From NCBI RefSeq assembly GCF_047948215.1, contig NC_134464.1, positions 38,075,020 to 38,139,019 on the forward strand: DNA of 64,000 nucleotides, given 5' to 3'. This document shows positions 11,106 to 22,739 of the stretch, in pieces. The first letter of the stretch is position 1; each line of letters starts with the position of its first letter. The stretch comes from Lycorma delicatula (taxonomy: Eukaryota > Arthropoda > Insecta > Hemiptera > Fulgoridae). The notes beneath the pieces were generated by a model that was not told the DNA's origin, made no database searches, and saw only the letters and a program-made list of their open reading frames with translations. Position numbers and translations under genes: made by a program.

Positions 11106-13043
11106 GTAATATTAAATAAACACCAAAACACTGTTTGGATCAATTTATTAAATTTCCAAAAGTACTTTCATGAACTACTCTTATCATCAATTGGTGATGT
11201 TATCTTCCCCTACTAAACAGCATTTTTATGTGTGTCTGTATGTGCGTTCCCCTTAGCTTAGCACTGGAGTGTACCAATCACTAGACGAAAATCCCAATTC
11301 ATTAGTACATGTCTTATGGTAGTCAGGTGTATACTTGTTATATTATTATAACAATATTATTAACATCGACAGAGTTGATGTTTCAACACGAACTTAATTT
11401 CAATCCTCTTTTAATCATAAGGATGTACCTAAGCTAGATCAGTTAATTATGATTTTGGAAAGAAAATGCAAAACGGAACAATTAGTAGTTTTAGTATAAG
11501 GATTTTACACATTTCTGTGTCAAACGTTTCTAGGAATAACAAACTGCAAAATAAGCCTGTTTTGTCATATATGCTTATGAACCAAATGTGTATTATTTGT
11601 AAGAATCAACATGTAATTTATAAATATCTGACTTATATGCAGAAATTAAATCATTTAGCCCTGTTTCATTGCACTAACCCACCATAAAACGTACCGATCT
11701 GATCTTTTGCTAAATACACTCAAACCTGTGCACTAGTGCAGCTGTAAAATATAAACTTACAAAGACAAAAAAGTAGAAAATAAAAAATATATAAAAAAAT
11801 TTTTAAACCACCATTTTAAAATTAAATGCACTAAAATTTAAAAAAATAATTTTAAGATGGTATCTCAGAATGGATTTGAAAGCAAGCTTTGATGGTGATA
11901 CATAAGATTATGTGAGCCATTCAAATTAAAAATTTGATGTTTTTGCCAATTTTTTCTTATGCGTGATGAATGGCCAAAAGAGTGGGGTGCAAACACGCAT
12001 AAGAAAAAAATAACAAAAACATCAGATTTTTAATTTGACGTCCTAAAATTATTTTTTACCTTTTGTGTGTTTAATTTAAGACTGTTTTAAACTTTTTTTT
12101 ACATACTTTTCATTTATTTATGTGATTATTTTTCTTCATAAAATAATGAACTACAACCAAAATGTAGACACTGAAATGTACCAATCTCACTAGTGGAAAA
12201 TCCTGATTCGTTAGTATCAATTTCTAGAGTTAAATTTCTAATTTAACTTTTGTTATATCAATTTTCATCAAACAAAAAAATATATTTTTACACAAGAGGT
12301 AATCAATTTTGGACACCTAATAATCCCATTCTGAGATGCCGCCCACCAGGGCACCTGCCCGGATGGCCTAGCTGCAGAGATGTGCCTTAGGCATATCCTG
12401 CAGCTACTGGTTATATAAAATGATTAAATGAATACATAAATAATTTTTTTTTGTTTTCAGCTGGAATTTGAAATTATATTGTTATGAGTATTGTCAATAG
12501 TTATAATTTGCTGTGTCATTAATTAAAACATCGTTTTCAAAAATCACTTGTTAGTTGATCATTTAATGTTTTTGTTTGACTTTATAAATGTAGTATTTTT
12601 ACAAAATGTTGATTTTTTATTGGTTCAGGTTTCTAAAATTTCTAATTTTTTTTCTTTTTTTGAAAGATTAGTTGGTTTTACCAATGTATATATCATCACA
12701 ATCATTACAATTGATTTTATATATTCCACTTAAATTTTCTCCATCATTATTGCTATTACTATGTTAAATATTTTAAAATATGGTTATTAGGTTTATATGC
12801 TTTTTTATATTTATTCTTATCATAAACATCAATAATGTTGAACATATTACAGGAAAAATATTAAATATTAAAAAAAATAAATATAACATTAAATAATAGA
12901 CAAAATTAAATTACAGAAAAATTCATTTAATCATTTTATATAATCATAACATCACCAACTGATGATGAAAGTAGTTGGCGAAAGTACTTTTGGAAATTTA
13001 ATAAATTGATCCTATAACTGTGTTTTAGTATTTATTTAATATT
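11106..13043. mobile_element. Non-coding element bounded by ~98-bp inverted repeats
   Basis: The segment 11106-11203, reverse-complemented, matches 12946-13043 along its length. Shared blocks include ATAACATCACCAA, GAAAGTACTTTTGG and AATTTAATAAATTGATCC. The 1.74-kb interior has no long open reading. It contains the fold-back repeat described separately, a ~50-bp direct repeat (about 11259-11310 and 12168-12222, with GTACCAATC and AAAATCC in common), and a GC-rich patch at 12340-12410. The phrase GATGATGAAAGTAGTTGGCGAAAG resembles ends I associate with Penelope-like elements, but no reverse transcriptase is visible, so the class is open. Confidence 0.6.
11600..12130. repeat. Fold-back repeat family, copy 1
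   Basis: An imperfect palindrome is centred near 11970, where GCGTGATGAATGG stands against ACGCATAAG. It carries paired blocks such as TTAAATGCACTAAAA and TCTCAGAATGGATTTGA. The same blocks occur in both arms of the copy at 38245-38880. The left flank (11640-11700, with TTTAGCCCTGTTTC and AAAACGTACCGAT) reappears in inverted orientation at about 38805-38880. No coding capacity. Confidence 0.65.
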
Positions 13044-15567
13044 ATATTTTATTTAAATTTGTTTAATATTTAATACTTTATTTAATATTAAACAAAATAT
13101 TTTGTTTAATGTTTAATTTTTTTCTGTAATTTGTAGAATGTGTATCTTCATTTTCCACGATGATGAACTTACTGATTAACAAAAATAATGTTTCGCTCTT
13201 GATTGGGTTACTCAATTTTTTCTTTTCTTCTCTCAGTTAGACACTTTGAAAAGGATTGGAGTTATGCTGAAAGCTTGGTGAAGGATCCTTGGTTGCCTGA
13301 AATTCCATTGAAATTGTGTAACCTACTACCTTCACTGAGTTATTGCCTGTTTCTCCAATTCTATCAAGAAATTTATCTTACAAAAGTTGATAAAAAGGAA
13401 GTTGGTTTCCAGATTGTGCACCCCCTTATGATTTTTGTTACTTGCTTAATCATAAAGATGTTATCTACATAACAGCACCCACGTGAAAGTAACTTAATTC
13501 TTGAAGATGTACGATGATATTTTCAATGTGACACTTGCAATCTAATTTATCAATCATCTACTGTTTCTAAAAAACGATTATACCTGTGTAGTTATAGTCT
13601 AATCCAGTCAGCAAGTCTTTTCTTCTATAAGGATGCATTAAAGAAACATAACTAAAATTTTAAATAAAACATTTTTCTGAATACAAAATGAACCAAACAA
13701 ACATTACTTATTTTCTGTCATTAAAATGACAGAAAAATGTTACTTCTACATATATTTTTTCCTCTTTAAACTTTCCATCATCATCAACTAAGAACTATTG
13801 TTTATCTTCTGTCATTAACTTTAAATAATATGCTTCCATTTTTCCATATTATAAAACTGAGAAAAATGTTCATTTGGCCTTAATTAAACTTTTACACTTA
13901 TCAAGATTTATTTGCTCCTTTACTGAATACATCAGATTGATCTATTGATATATTGAAATTATCCAGATATCTGTTTTAGTGTTTTTGATTTACGATTCAT
14001 AGGCAATTGCATTTCTTGTTTGTGTAATAAGTGTATCAGCAGCTTATTACCCAATAAAGGGCTAATTAAAAACCAATAACCAAAAGGTAAGTGGAGTTAG
14101 TATTGTGGAGACATTACCAATAAAATTATAATTGGTTTGACTGAACTCTTTAATTATATCAACCTCCTCCATAGGAAGACTAGTGTCAATAATCCATGCC
14201 AATTTCATCTTTCACTAACTACATAAGAAATAATGTCTCTGCAACTTCTTTTGTTTGCTTAGATAAATTCTTTTTTTGCCAACCTACTTATTGAACAGTT
14301 TTGCTTCCTACCTTCAGAATTATGGCATTCAATCAATTGTTATAAATGTTTTTTTTTTTTTTTACATTAGTTATCCTACTGTTTATTCCACCAATCATTA
14401 TTCCTTCTCACTTTTTTGTTGCAATTTTCCTGAACATTGGTATCCAGCAATACCAAAATGATAGTAAAGAGTTTGCATAATTATTCGCATTAGATTATAA
14501 TTTAGGCTTGCTTGTATAGGGCAGCCATTGAAAAGTAATTTAAAAGATATCCAATTTGCATTTTGATTCCATGAATTTTAACACTTTTCTTCTATTTTAT
14601 CAATCCAAGATGTTCATTTTTGAAAGATAGTAAATATAGTCTTTTCTTCTAGAAGAAATGATCAAAGTTACACTCAGTTCCTTAGTTTACTCATGTACAT
14701 TAAGTTTTTGTTTTATTACCTGTTACTGTATGATATAATCATTTCAAAACACATGGAACCCATACATGAGTACATTTGAGGATTAAATGAATTACACAAT
14801 TGTTTTCAGAGTTAATTTTTATTTCTGTTAAGAACTAAAAAGAAAATTGAATTCAAAATTAAAAACTGTACATTTTAACTAAAAACTTTGATTAACCATA
14901 AATTTGTTTGATTTAATTAATGACCATAACCATACAGTAAAATAAGGTTTTTGTATTTATTATCTTTGAAAATTTAACTATTAGAGTATTTTTTTTGTAG
15001 TATAATAACATTATTATTAATAATACATGAGTACATGATGTGTATAGCTTTACCATTATAAAGAGTTTTAATGGTAATCAAAAATAAGTAAAATGTTTTT
15101 AACTGAGAATACATATTTTTGTCATTGATTCCTGAACATGTTTGTTGTTAGTGAGTATACGTACATACATGTTTGTTCCAACTGTAATAAAGATTTCTAC
15201 TGGAAGCTCATCATCCGTAAGAAGACCATCAGATTGCATGTAATATAGGTTTTGTAGTCGTAAATCATTTTATTTTATAATTATAGATTAATAATAAATT
15301 GGTAAAATATAACAAACACAGAAAAGTTCAACATAACATCAGCATATAATCAGTATCTGCCACCATCTCACAAATATAAATCACAAATCTTCCAATATAG
15401 ATAACAATCTTTATATTCTGTTCATAAGAAAAAGGAATACATCTTTACTCTCAAACATTTTTTTATTACTATATAAATGTAAAAAATAATAATAAACAGT
15501 ATTCTAAATGAGCAGGTAGAATCCAATCTAACACACTTTTTAATTTAATTGTACAGCTAACTAAAAG
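13044..15567. other. AT-rich sequence, one hairpin, no recognised gene
   Basis: A 90-codon open reading at 13203-13472 (plus) is preceded by CTTTTCTTCTCTCAG at 13224-13238, which resembles a splice acceptor. The translation has no motif that I recognise, so it is not called. A hairpin with perfect 12-bp arms (TTTTCTGTCATT) lies at 13711-13736. The rest shows nothing. Confidence 0.5.
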
Positions 15568-16197
15568 AATCTGATGTTGGCACTACATGACTTCCTTGTA
15601 CACCTATTAAATTACATATACACTTTTTTTTTAAATGAAAAGTACATAAAATTTTATTTCATTAATACGAGTAACTTCTGATATTTTTTCATAGTTTTTT
15701 TTTATGGTTATTATTGAATTATTACTTACTGTAAACATTTTTTTTTACAATCAAAGGTTAATATATATCCAAATATTTCATTAATTAAGATTTTATTTGG
15801 CTGTAACTCTGGAATCAATAAAAATAAGTACCACATATAATATATCATTGAAAAGCTCTAAATGTGGACTTTACTGCAGTTAAGAAAAAGTCCAAAATCC
15901 AAAATGTTTGGGCTTTTTTGGACACTTTTTGTTCAGTTGATTGTAATCAAAAGGGAAGGTGCACAACTAGATGTTTCAACACTTCTAAATCCAAAATTTT
16001 AACATCCTACAACTAATCGTTTTTGAGTTATGTACATATGTTTGTAATTTCATACATACATACTTACGTACAGACATCATGCTGAAACTAGTCAAAATGG
16101 ATTCAGAGATGGTCAAAATGGATATTTCTGTTGAAATCTGGAAACCAAAATTTTTCACAATCACAATACTTCCTTTATTTCGTACAAGGAATTAAAA
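15568..16197 (+). repeat. Rep-A interspersed repeat, copy 1
   Basis: One of three longer copies of a roughly 620-660-bp non-coding repeat (others at 43803-44466 and 63136-63753, plus a fragment at 62575-62645). It begins CTGATGTTGGCACTACATG, then ACTTCCTTGTAC; it ends CGTACAAGGAATTAAAA. The ends are thus short imperfect inverted repeats of about 13 bp (ACTTCCTTGTACG against CGTACAAGGAAGT). Internal shared blocks include TTTCATTAATTAA, TTTATTTGGCTGTAAC, CTGCAGTTAAGAAAAAGTC and CGTTTTTGAGTTATG. This copy lacks the tRNA-like module found in copies 2 and 3. No protein coding. Confidence 0.8.
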
Positions 16198-17154
16198 AAC
16201 TGCCAGCTATTACATCAGTTGATACTAGGATGAGAATGCACCAATCACTGAAGTTGACTGAAAAAAAATACTGAAAACTTTTAATTAAGCTGCTATGTTT
16301 TTGTCCATGGCAATCAGCAATGCTAATAGTTTATCATGTAAGTAGTTTAAATATAAACTTTGGTAATGAAAAACCAAATCAAATTCTATTTTAAAACACT
16401 TTTATTAATTTCAAAACACTTTCAGTAATTTTTTGACTCCAGTTTGGAATATTTTACTATAAAATTTGTTACAAAATTCTATTTTGTAAAATTATAATGT
16501 TAAGTTTTGAAATTTTTTCATTTATTAAATTTGGTTTCGTTTGTCATTTTAAAGGTTTACTATAATTTTAAATAATAAATATATTTATTACAGCATTATT
16601 TCTGCATCTTTGCACTAGCAACAACAGCACTTTCAATACCAGTGACAAAGAATTTGCACTGTAACTATAACAAAATTTGTTGAAAATATGTTTTCTTGTA
16701 TTTCAAGAGTAACTTTTTAAAGTATTTTTTATTAAACTCACAGTTTTCAGAAAAATTAAATATATTTAAAAATATTAATATTAATGTTTGTAAATTTTCA
16801 TTATACTAAAGAAAAATTTCATATGCAAATATATTGACAAGTACATGCAAATTTTTAATCTTTTTGTGTCATCAACCAATTGATATAATATAGTTCTGCT
16901 TACTTATTTAGATAACAATAAAGAAAAACATTCTTTGGAAATTCAATATGGGCAAAAGAAAAGACAACAACTGATAAAAGACCATTAAGGTTAGGAATTG
17001 ATCTGACAAGTATAACCCTGATCTAGTAATAAAATTTATGATTTGAGTGAAAGCTATCATTTGTACCACTGGTAGCCAAATAATCATTTATTAAAATATA
17101 CTAGCGCATACTAAAAGAGTTTTGTCAGGTTTTCAAGAAAAATATTGAACTTTC
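16198..17154. other. AT-rich spacer before the LINE
   Basis: Nothing is recognised apart from low-complexity A/T sequence. Confidence 0.5.
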
Positions 17155-17164
17155 ACTTAATTTC

Positions 17165-20100
17165 CCTCCTCTATGAATCATGAGACCTTGCCGTTGGTGA
17201 GGGGGCTTGAGTGCTCAGGGATACAGAGTAGCTGGACCAAAGGTGCAACCATATCGGAGAAGTATCTGTTGAGAGCCAGACTAAGGAATGATTCCTGAAA
17301 GAGGGCAGCAGCTCTTTCAGTAGTTGTTAGGGGCGTGAGTCAGAATGACTTAAACGGCCATATCAACATCACTCAGTCCTCTGAGTACTGCGCAGCTGAA
17401 AGCAATGGAAAACTACAGCTGCTTTTTTCCAAGAAAATGTGGCTCTCTGCATTTTAATATAGCAATGATGGAGGCGCCTTCCTTGGTAAAATATTCCGGA
17501 GGTAAACTAGTCCCCCATTCAGATCTCCGGGTGGGGACAACTAAGGAAGGGGTCACCAGAAAATTTAAAAATAACATTCTACGAGTCGGAGCGTGGAATG
17601 TTAGAAGTTTAAAAAAGGTTGGTAGGCTAGAAAATTTAAAAAGGGAAATGGATACGATAAATGTGGATGTAGTAGGAATTAGTGAGGTTCGGTGGGAAGA
17701 GGAAGGCGACTTTTGGTCAGGTGATTTTAGAATAATTAACTCAGCTTCAAATAATGAGCAGGCAGGAGTAGGTTTCATAATGAACAAGAAGATAGGGAAG
17801 AGAGTAGAGTATTTCAAAACGCATAGCAATAGAATCATTGTAATAAAGATAAAATCAAAACCTAAACCGACAATGATTGTTAACATCTATATGCCTACAA
17901 GCGCCCATGATGATGATGATGAGGTAGAGTGTGTATACGAAGAGATTGATGAAGCAATTAAACACGTAAAAGGAGATGAAAATTTAATAATAGTTGGAGA
18001 TTGGAATGCAAGCATTGGAAAAGGCAAGGAAGGAAATATAGTGGGTGAATACGGGCTGGGCAAAAGGAATGAAAGAGGGGACAGACTTATAGAGTTTTGC
18101 ACGAAGTATAATTTAGTAATTGCCAACACCCAATTTAAAAATCATAATAGAAGAATATACACTTGGAAAAAGCCAGGCGATACTGCAAGGTATCAGATAG
18201 ATTATATCATGGTTAAGCAAAAATTTAGAAATCAACTCGTTTACTGCAAAACTTACTCTGGGGCAGACATTGATAGCGACCATAATTTGGTGATAATGAA
18301 ATGTAGATTGGAATTTAAAAACCTGAAGAAAAGGTGTCAGATAAATCGGAGGAATTTAGAGAAGCTTGAGGAAGAGGAGGTAAAGAAGATTTTTGAGGAG
18401 GACATCGCAAGAGGTCTGAGTAAAAACGATAAGGTAGAAAATGTAGAAGAAGAATGGGAGAATATTAAAAAGGAAATTCTTAAATCAGCAGAAGCAAACT
18501 TAGGCGGAATAAAGAGAACTGGTAGAAAACCTTGGATTTCAGACGATATATTGCAGCTGATGGATGAACGTAGAAAATATAAGAATGCTAGTGATGAAGA
18601 AAGTAAAAGGAACTATCGGCAATTAAAATGCTATATAAACAGGAAGTGCAAATTGACGAAAGAAGAGTGGATTAAAGAAAGGTGTTCAGAAGTGGAAAGA
18701 GAAATGAACATTGGTAAAATAGACGGAGCATACAGGAAAGTTAAGGAAAATTTTGGGGTACATAAATTAAAATCTAATAATGTGTTAAACAAAGATGGTA
18801 CACCAATATATAATACGAAATGTAAAGTCGATAGATGGGTGGAATATATTGAAGAATTATACGGAAGAAATGAATTAGAAAATGGTGTTATAGAGGAAGA
18901 AGAGGAAGTTGAGGAGGATGAAATGGGAGAAACAATACTGAGATCTGAATTTAAGAGAGCATTAAAAGATTTAAATGGCAGAAAGGCTCCTGGAATAGAC
19001 GGAATACCTGTATAATTACTGCGCAGTGCAGGTGAGGAAGCGATTGATAGATTATACAAACTGGTGTGTTATATTTATGAAAAAGGGGAATTTCCGTCAG
19101 ACTTCAAAAAAAGTGTTATAGTAATGATACCAAAGAAAGCAGGGGCAGATAAATGTGAAGAATACAGAACAATTAGTTTAACTAGTCATGCATCAAAAAT
19201 CTTAACTAGAATTCTATACAGAAGAATTGAGAGGAGATTGGAAGAAGTGTTAGGTTTCAATTTGTTAGGATCAATTAGGTTAGGATCAATTTGGTTTCAG
19301 GAAAAGTATAGGGACAAGGGAAGCAATTTTAGGCCTTAGATTAATAGTAGAAGGAAGATTAAACCAACATACATGGCATTTACAGACTTAAAAAAGACAT
19401 TTGATAATCTAGACTGGAATAAAATTTTCAGCATTTTAAAAAGTTTATGGTTCAAGAATAGAAATAGAAGAACAATTGCTAACATTTACAGTAACCAAAC
19501 TGCAACAGTAATAATTGAAAAGCATAAGAAAGGAGCAGAAATAAAAAAGGGAGTTTGACAAGGATGTTCCCTATCTCCGTTACTTTTTAATCTTTACATG
19601 GAACTAGGAGTTAATGATGTTAAAGAACAATTTAGATTCAGAGTAACAGTACAAGGTGAAAAGATAAAGATGCTACGATTTGCTGATGATATAGTAATTT
19701 TAGCCAAGTGTGAAAAGGATTTAGAAGAAACAATGAACGGCATAGATGAAGTCCTACACAAGAACTATCGCATGAAAATAAACAAGAACAAAACAAAAGT
19801 AATGAAATGTAGTAGAAATAACAAAGATGGACCACTGAATGTGAAAATAGGAGGAGAAAAGATTATGGAGGTAGAAGAATTTTGTTATTTGGGAAGTAGA
19901 ATTACTAAAGAAGGACGAAGCAGGAGCGATATAAAATGCTGAATAGCACAAGCGAAGTGAGCCTTCAGTAAGAAATATAATTTGTGTACATCGAAAATGA
20001 ATTTAAATGTCAGAAAAAGTTTTTTGAAAGTATATGTTTGGAGTGTCGCTTTATATGGAAGTGAAACTTGGACAATCGGGGTATTCGAGAAGAAAAGATT

Positions 20101-20456
20101 AGAAGCTTTTGAAATGAGGTGCTATAGGAGAATGTTAAAAATCAGATGGGTGGATAAAGTGACAAATGAAGAGGTATTGAGGCAAATAGATGAAGAAAGA
20201 AGCATTTGGAAAAATATAGTTAAAAGAAGAGACAGACTTATAGGCCACATACTAAGGCATCCTGGATTAGTCGCTTTAATATTGGAGGGACAGGTAGAAG
20301 GAAAAAATTGTGTAGGCAGGCCACATTTGGAATATGTAAAACAAATTGTTAGGGATGTAGGATGTAGAGAGTATACTGAAATGAAACGACTAGCACTAGA
20401 TAGGGAATCTTGGAGAGCTGCATCAAACCAGTCAAATGACTGAAGACAAAAAAAAA
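17165..20456 (+). mobile_element. RTE-type LINE, apparently full length, with 10-bp target-site duplication
   Basis: A non-LTR retrotransposon of 3.29 kb. The direct repeat ACTTAATTTC flanks it exactly (17155-17164 and 20457-20466). A short 5' untranslated region (17165-17404, with GAGACCTTGCCGTTGGTGAG) precedes one long reading frame. The 3' end is TGAAGAC followed by a short A run, as in RTE-clade elements. Its GC content is clearly above that of its surroundings. The enclosed protein gene is damaged (separate entry), so the copy cannot move by itself. Similar RTE elements are common in insects. Confidence 0.92.
17405..20443 (+). pseudogene. RTE LINE endonuclease/reverse transcriptase, interrupted
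   Basis: The protein nicks target DNA and reverse-transcribes its own RNA. An AP-type endonuclease is well preserved near residues 60-300: GAWNVRS, EVRWEEE, GDWNAS and the catalytic-type DSDHNLV. Reverse transcriptase follows: RKAPGIDG, then TDLKKTFD (motif A), GCSLSPLLFNLYM, and FADDIVILA (motif C, about 19679). A C-terminal domain has YGSETW and GHILRH. The frame stays open from 17405 to 19012 (536 codons). In-frame stops follow at 19013 (TAA), 19337 (TAG), 19556, 19940 and 19958 (TGA). Between about 19283 and 19370 the conserved sequence is in another frame, so two compensating indels are present and the TAG at 19337 belongs to the shifted stretch. A 15-bp tandem repeat at 19265-19294 lies at the first shift. 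Confidence 0.92.
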
Positions 20457-20466
20457 ACTTAATTTC

Positions 20467-21720
20467 GAATGGGTGTTTAAACAAGTTAAATATTAAAACA
20501 GCTCCAAATCCAGTGCTAAGAAAGCAGTTAATACCAATAAAAACATACAAGATAATAGATTTAAATTTATCAAGAATATCTCACCTATTAAGCAGAGTAA
20601 ATTTAATACTTCTTAAAGAAATTGAAAATAAGATTTAGATGTAAAAGAAACTGGTCATTTTAATAAAGGTTATTTTATTTCAAATACCAGTAAGAATATA
20701 TATCTAAATGTGTCGTTAGTAATCAGAAATGAAAATTTATTACTTAATTTGACATAATCATAATTAATTAATGAACAAAAAACTTGTGAAATAATTGTAC
20801 AGAATCTTTTTGGGAGAATTATAATTAGCACCTCTGATAATAGCAATCAAAAGGATAAGTTGAATTACAAAAATATGGTAGAAAACAGGATGGATTTATT
20901 AATCATTTGTACAGTAAATATTCAAACAGATTATCATAGCATAAGCAGCATAAATAAACATCAATAAATGTACCAGAATCATTAATTGAATCAACTGTTT
21001 AATTACTGAAGATGTCCAGTTGCAGTTTAAATGCAGTGTGATGAACAGTTTCTTAATCCTTTGTTATTAGCAATTGATACAGTGAAAGCCATCCTATTAT
21101 AATAAATGTTATCAGATTTCTTAATGTGGCTTCTAATTGTGACATTTATTACAAGACAAATGGTTTGTAATAATGCAGGCTTACTAGAAATATTCAAGAA
21201 AGCTTACACCAGTTATTTGTTTGTTCATTAAAATATCATGACATCTATAAATAACATAAAAAATCATTTCAAATATCACATTACACCTCTGTTCAGTTTA
21301 CTCAAGAGTTTCCTACATGATTGTCAATTCTTTCCATACCTTTAAAACTTATATATCAGACGAATATAAAAACAAGAATAATCATGTTAGATTCACTGAC
21401 GATATTAACAGTACAAACAACTGTATTACTAAAATGATCAAACAATCTTTAATAGTAAACAGAGATAGCAAGAGTTTTATAAAAAACTGTTACTATAATC
21501 AGATTTCATTACAATATTGCAATATGATTCTGATGTGGGTAAAATTAAATTGAATGATTGGTATTTTGGTAAATCTGGAAGTTTACAAGGAAATTTATAA
21601 ATAGTAATGTGATTCAATCTGTCAAATTTTGATTCTTAATGGCAGGCAGGTGTCTAGATTCCAAGTTCAACAATTTGGTCAGTTACAATCTTTAGTGATT
21701 GTCTCCTGAACATTTTCTTC
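20467..21720. other. AT-rich sequence right of the LINE
   Basis: A 78-codon open reading at 21317-21553 (plus) has no known motif and AT-driven composition. Nothing else is recognised. Confidence 0.45.
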
Positions 21721-21762
21721 TTGAGCTGCCATGGTCTACAGCACTAGACCACGGCAGCTCAA
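21721..21762. repeat. 18-bp-arm hairpin
   Basis: TTGAGCTGCCATGGTCTA (21721-21738) faces its complement at 21745-21762 with one mismatch and a 6-base loop. It overlaps the start of the BEL/Pao remnant. Confidence 0.85.
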
Positions 21763-22345
21763 TCATAATTTGTTATGGCAGGCAGCCATATTTAAAACCC
21801 TGATCAACTCTGCCGTGCTTTTATGTTTCATTACCAAGGCTTATCTCGCACTTTGTTTTGCTACCAAAGCTATTCATATTGAATTAATATCTGACTTTGC
21901 TTCAATTATTTATTGCAACCTTTAAAAAATTCATATCAATAGGGATATATCTACTTATCTTTTCTCACAATGGTTTCAACTTTTGTTGCAACAAATATCA
22001 TTCATAATTTAATTTTTAATCTGAGAATCATTATCACTTGGAAACTGCTTCATTGGATTCCATTTTCCTGAACTCAATTTCCAAAAATTCCAGTTAATCG
22101 CTTTTGGTCATTTGCAATTATTTCAAAAATTCAAGCAAACTATTTGTAGCAACACCATTTACTGTCTCCAACAGAAGGTTATGTTGGTAACCTTCTGTTG
22201 GAGACTTAAAATTGATCAATGAGAATCCACTCATGCACTGGAAACATGGAATTGTCACCCAGGTTTATCCAGGCTTGGAGTTGATTTACAAATAGCTAAC
22301 GGTCTATTACGGAGACCTATTCATAAATTATGCCTGTTAAGTTTA
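21730..22345 (+). pseudogene. BEL/Pao LTR-retrotransposon integrase remnant
   Basis: The remnant encodes parts of the integrase core and C-terminal tail of a BEL/Pao polyprotein, which inserts the element's DNA into chromosomes. An integrase-core motif with FATKAIHIELISD is at about 21853-21893, followed by a degraded stretch in which a FSDNG-type motif has been altered (FSQWFQ). The C-terminal block near 22235-22340 reads HWKHGIVTQVYPG and then LLRRPIHKLCLL, which is very typical of the end of BEL/Pao pol. Between them the sequence is frameshifted and contains the hairpin at 22164-22205. No LTRs are seen. It is a dead fragment. Confidence 0.75.
22164..22205. repeat. Perfect 18-bp-arm hairpin inside the BEL/Pao remnant
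   Basis: GTCTCCAACAGAAGGTTA (22164-22181) is followed by a 6-base loop and its exact reverse complement (22188-22205). It interrupts the retroelement sequence, so it arose after insertion. Confidence 0.9.
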
Positions 22346-22739
22346 AATATTTCATATATTTGTTTCATTTGATTGTATTTTTATAAAAATTCTGTGAACA
22401 TGATTATAAATTACTTATTGTATTAGTTTAATTATGGTTACATAAAACCATTTTTTTCTTTCTATTTTTAATGCTTTTAGTCACATTAACAATTAGTCAT
22501 TAGCAACTAAAATAACACTACAGGTTCATAAACAACAAATGAACCGGAACAATAATGAATAAACAAAGACAAGAAACAGCAAACGCAAACTAAATTACAT
22601 AATTCAGACAAAAATCACTAAATTGCATTCTTCATTCCATTGTAGGAGAGGAACTGCAACAGATGTTTTTATACCCTCTTTCTGAGTTAGTATAGATGTA
22701 AAATCTGAACCAGATCTATATTGTCTGTGTAAGAAATTC

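Noticed and set aside
13203..13472. 90-codon plus-strand reading after a CTTCTCTCAG acceptor-like site
   Set aside because: The translation matches no family I know and there is no donor or partner exon; probably chance, though transcripts could overturn this.
17413..17886. Minus-strand open readings across the LINE (17413-18129, 18631-19059, 20122-20550)
   Set aside because: They are antisense shadows of the well-conserved plus-strand RTE protein.
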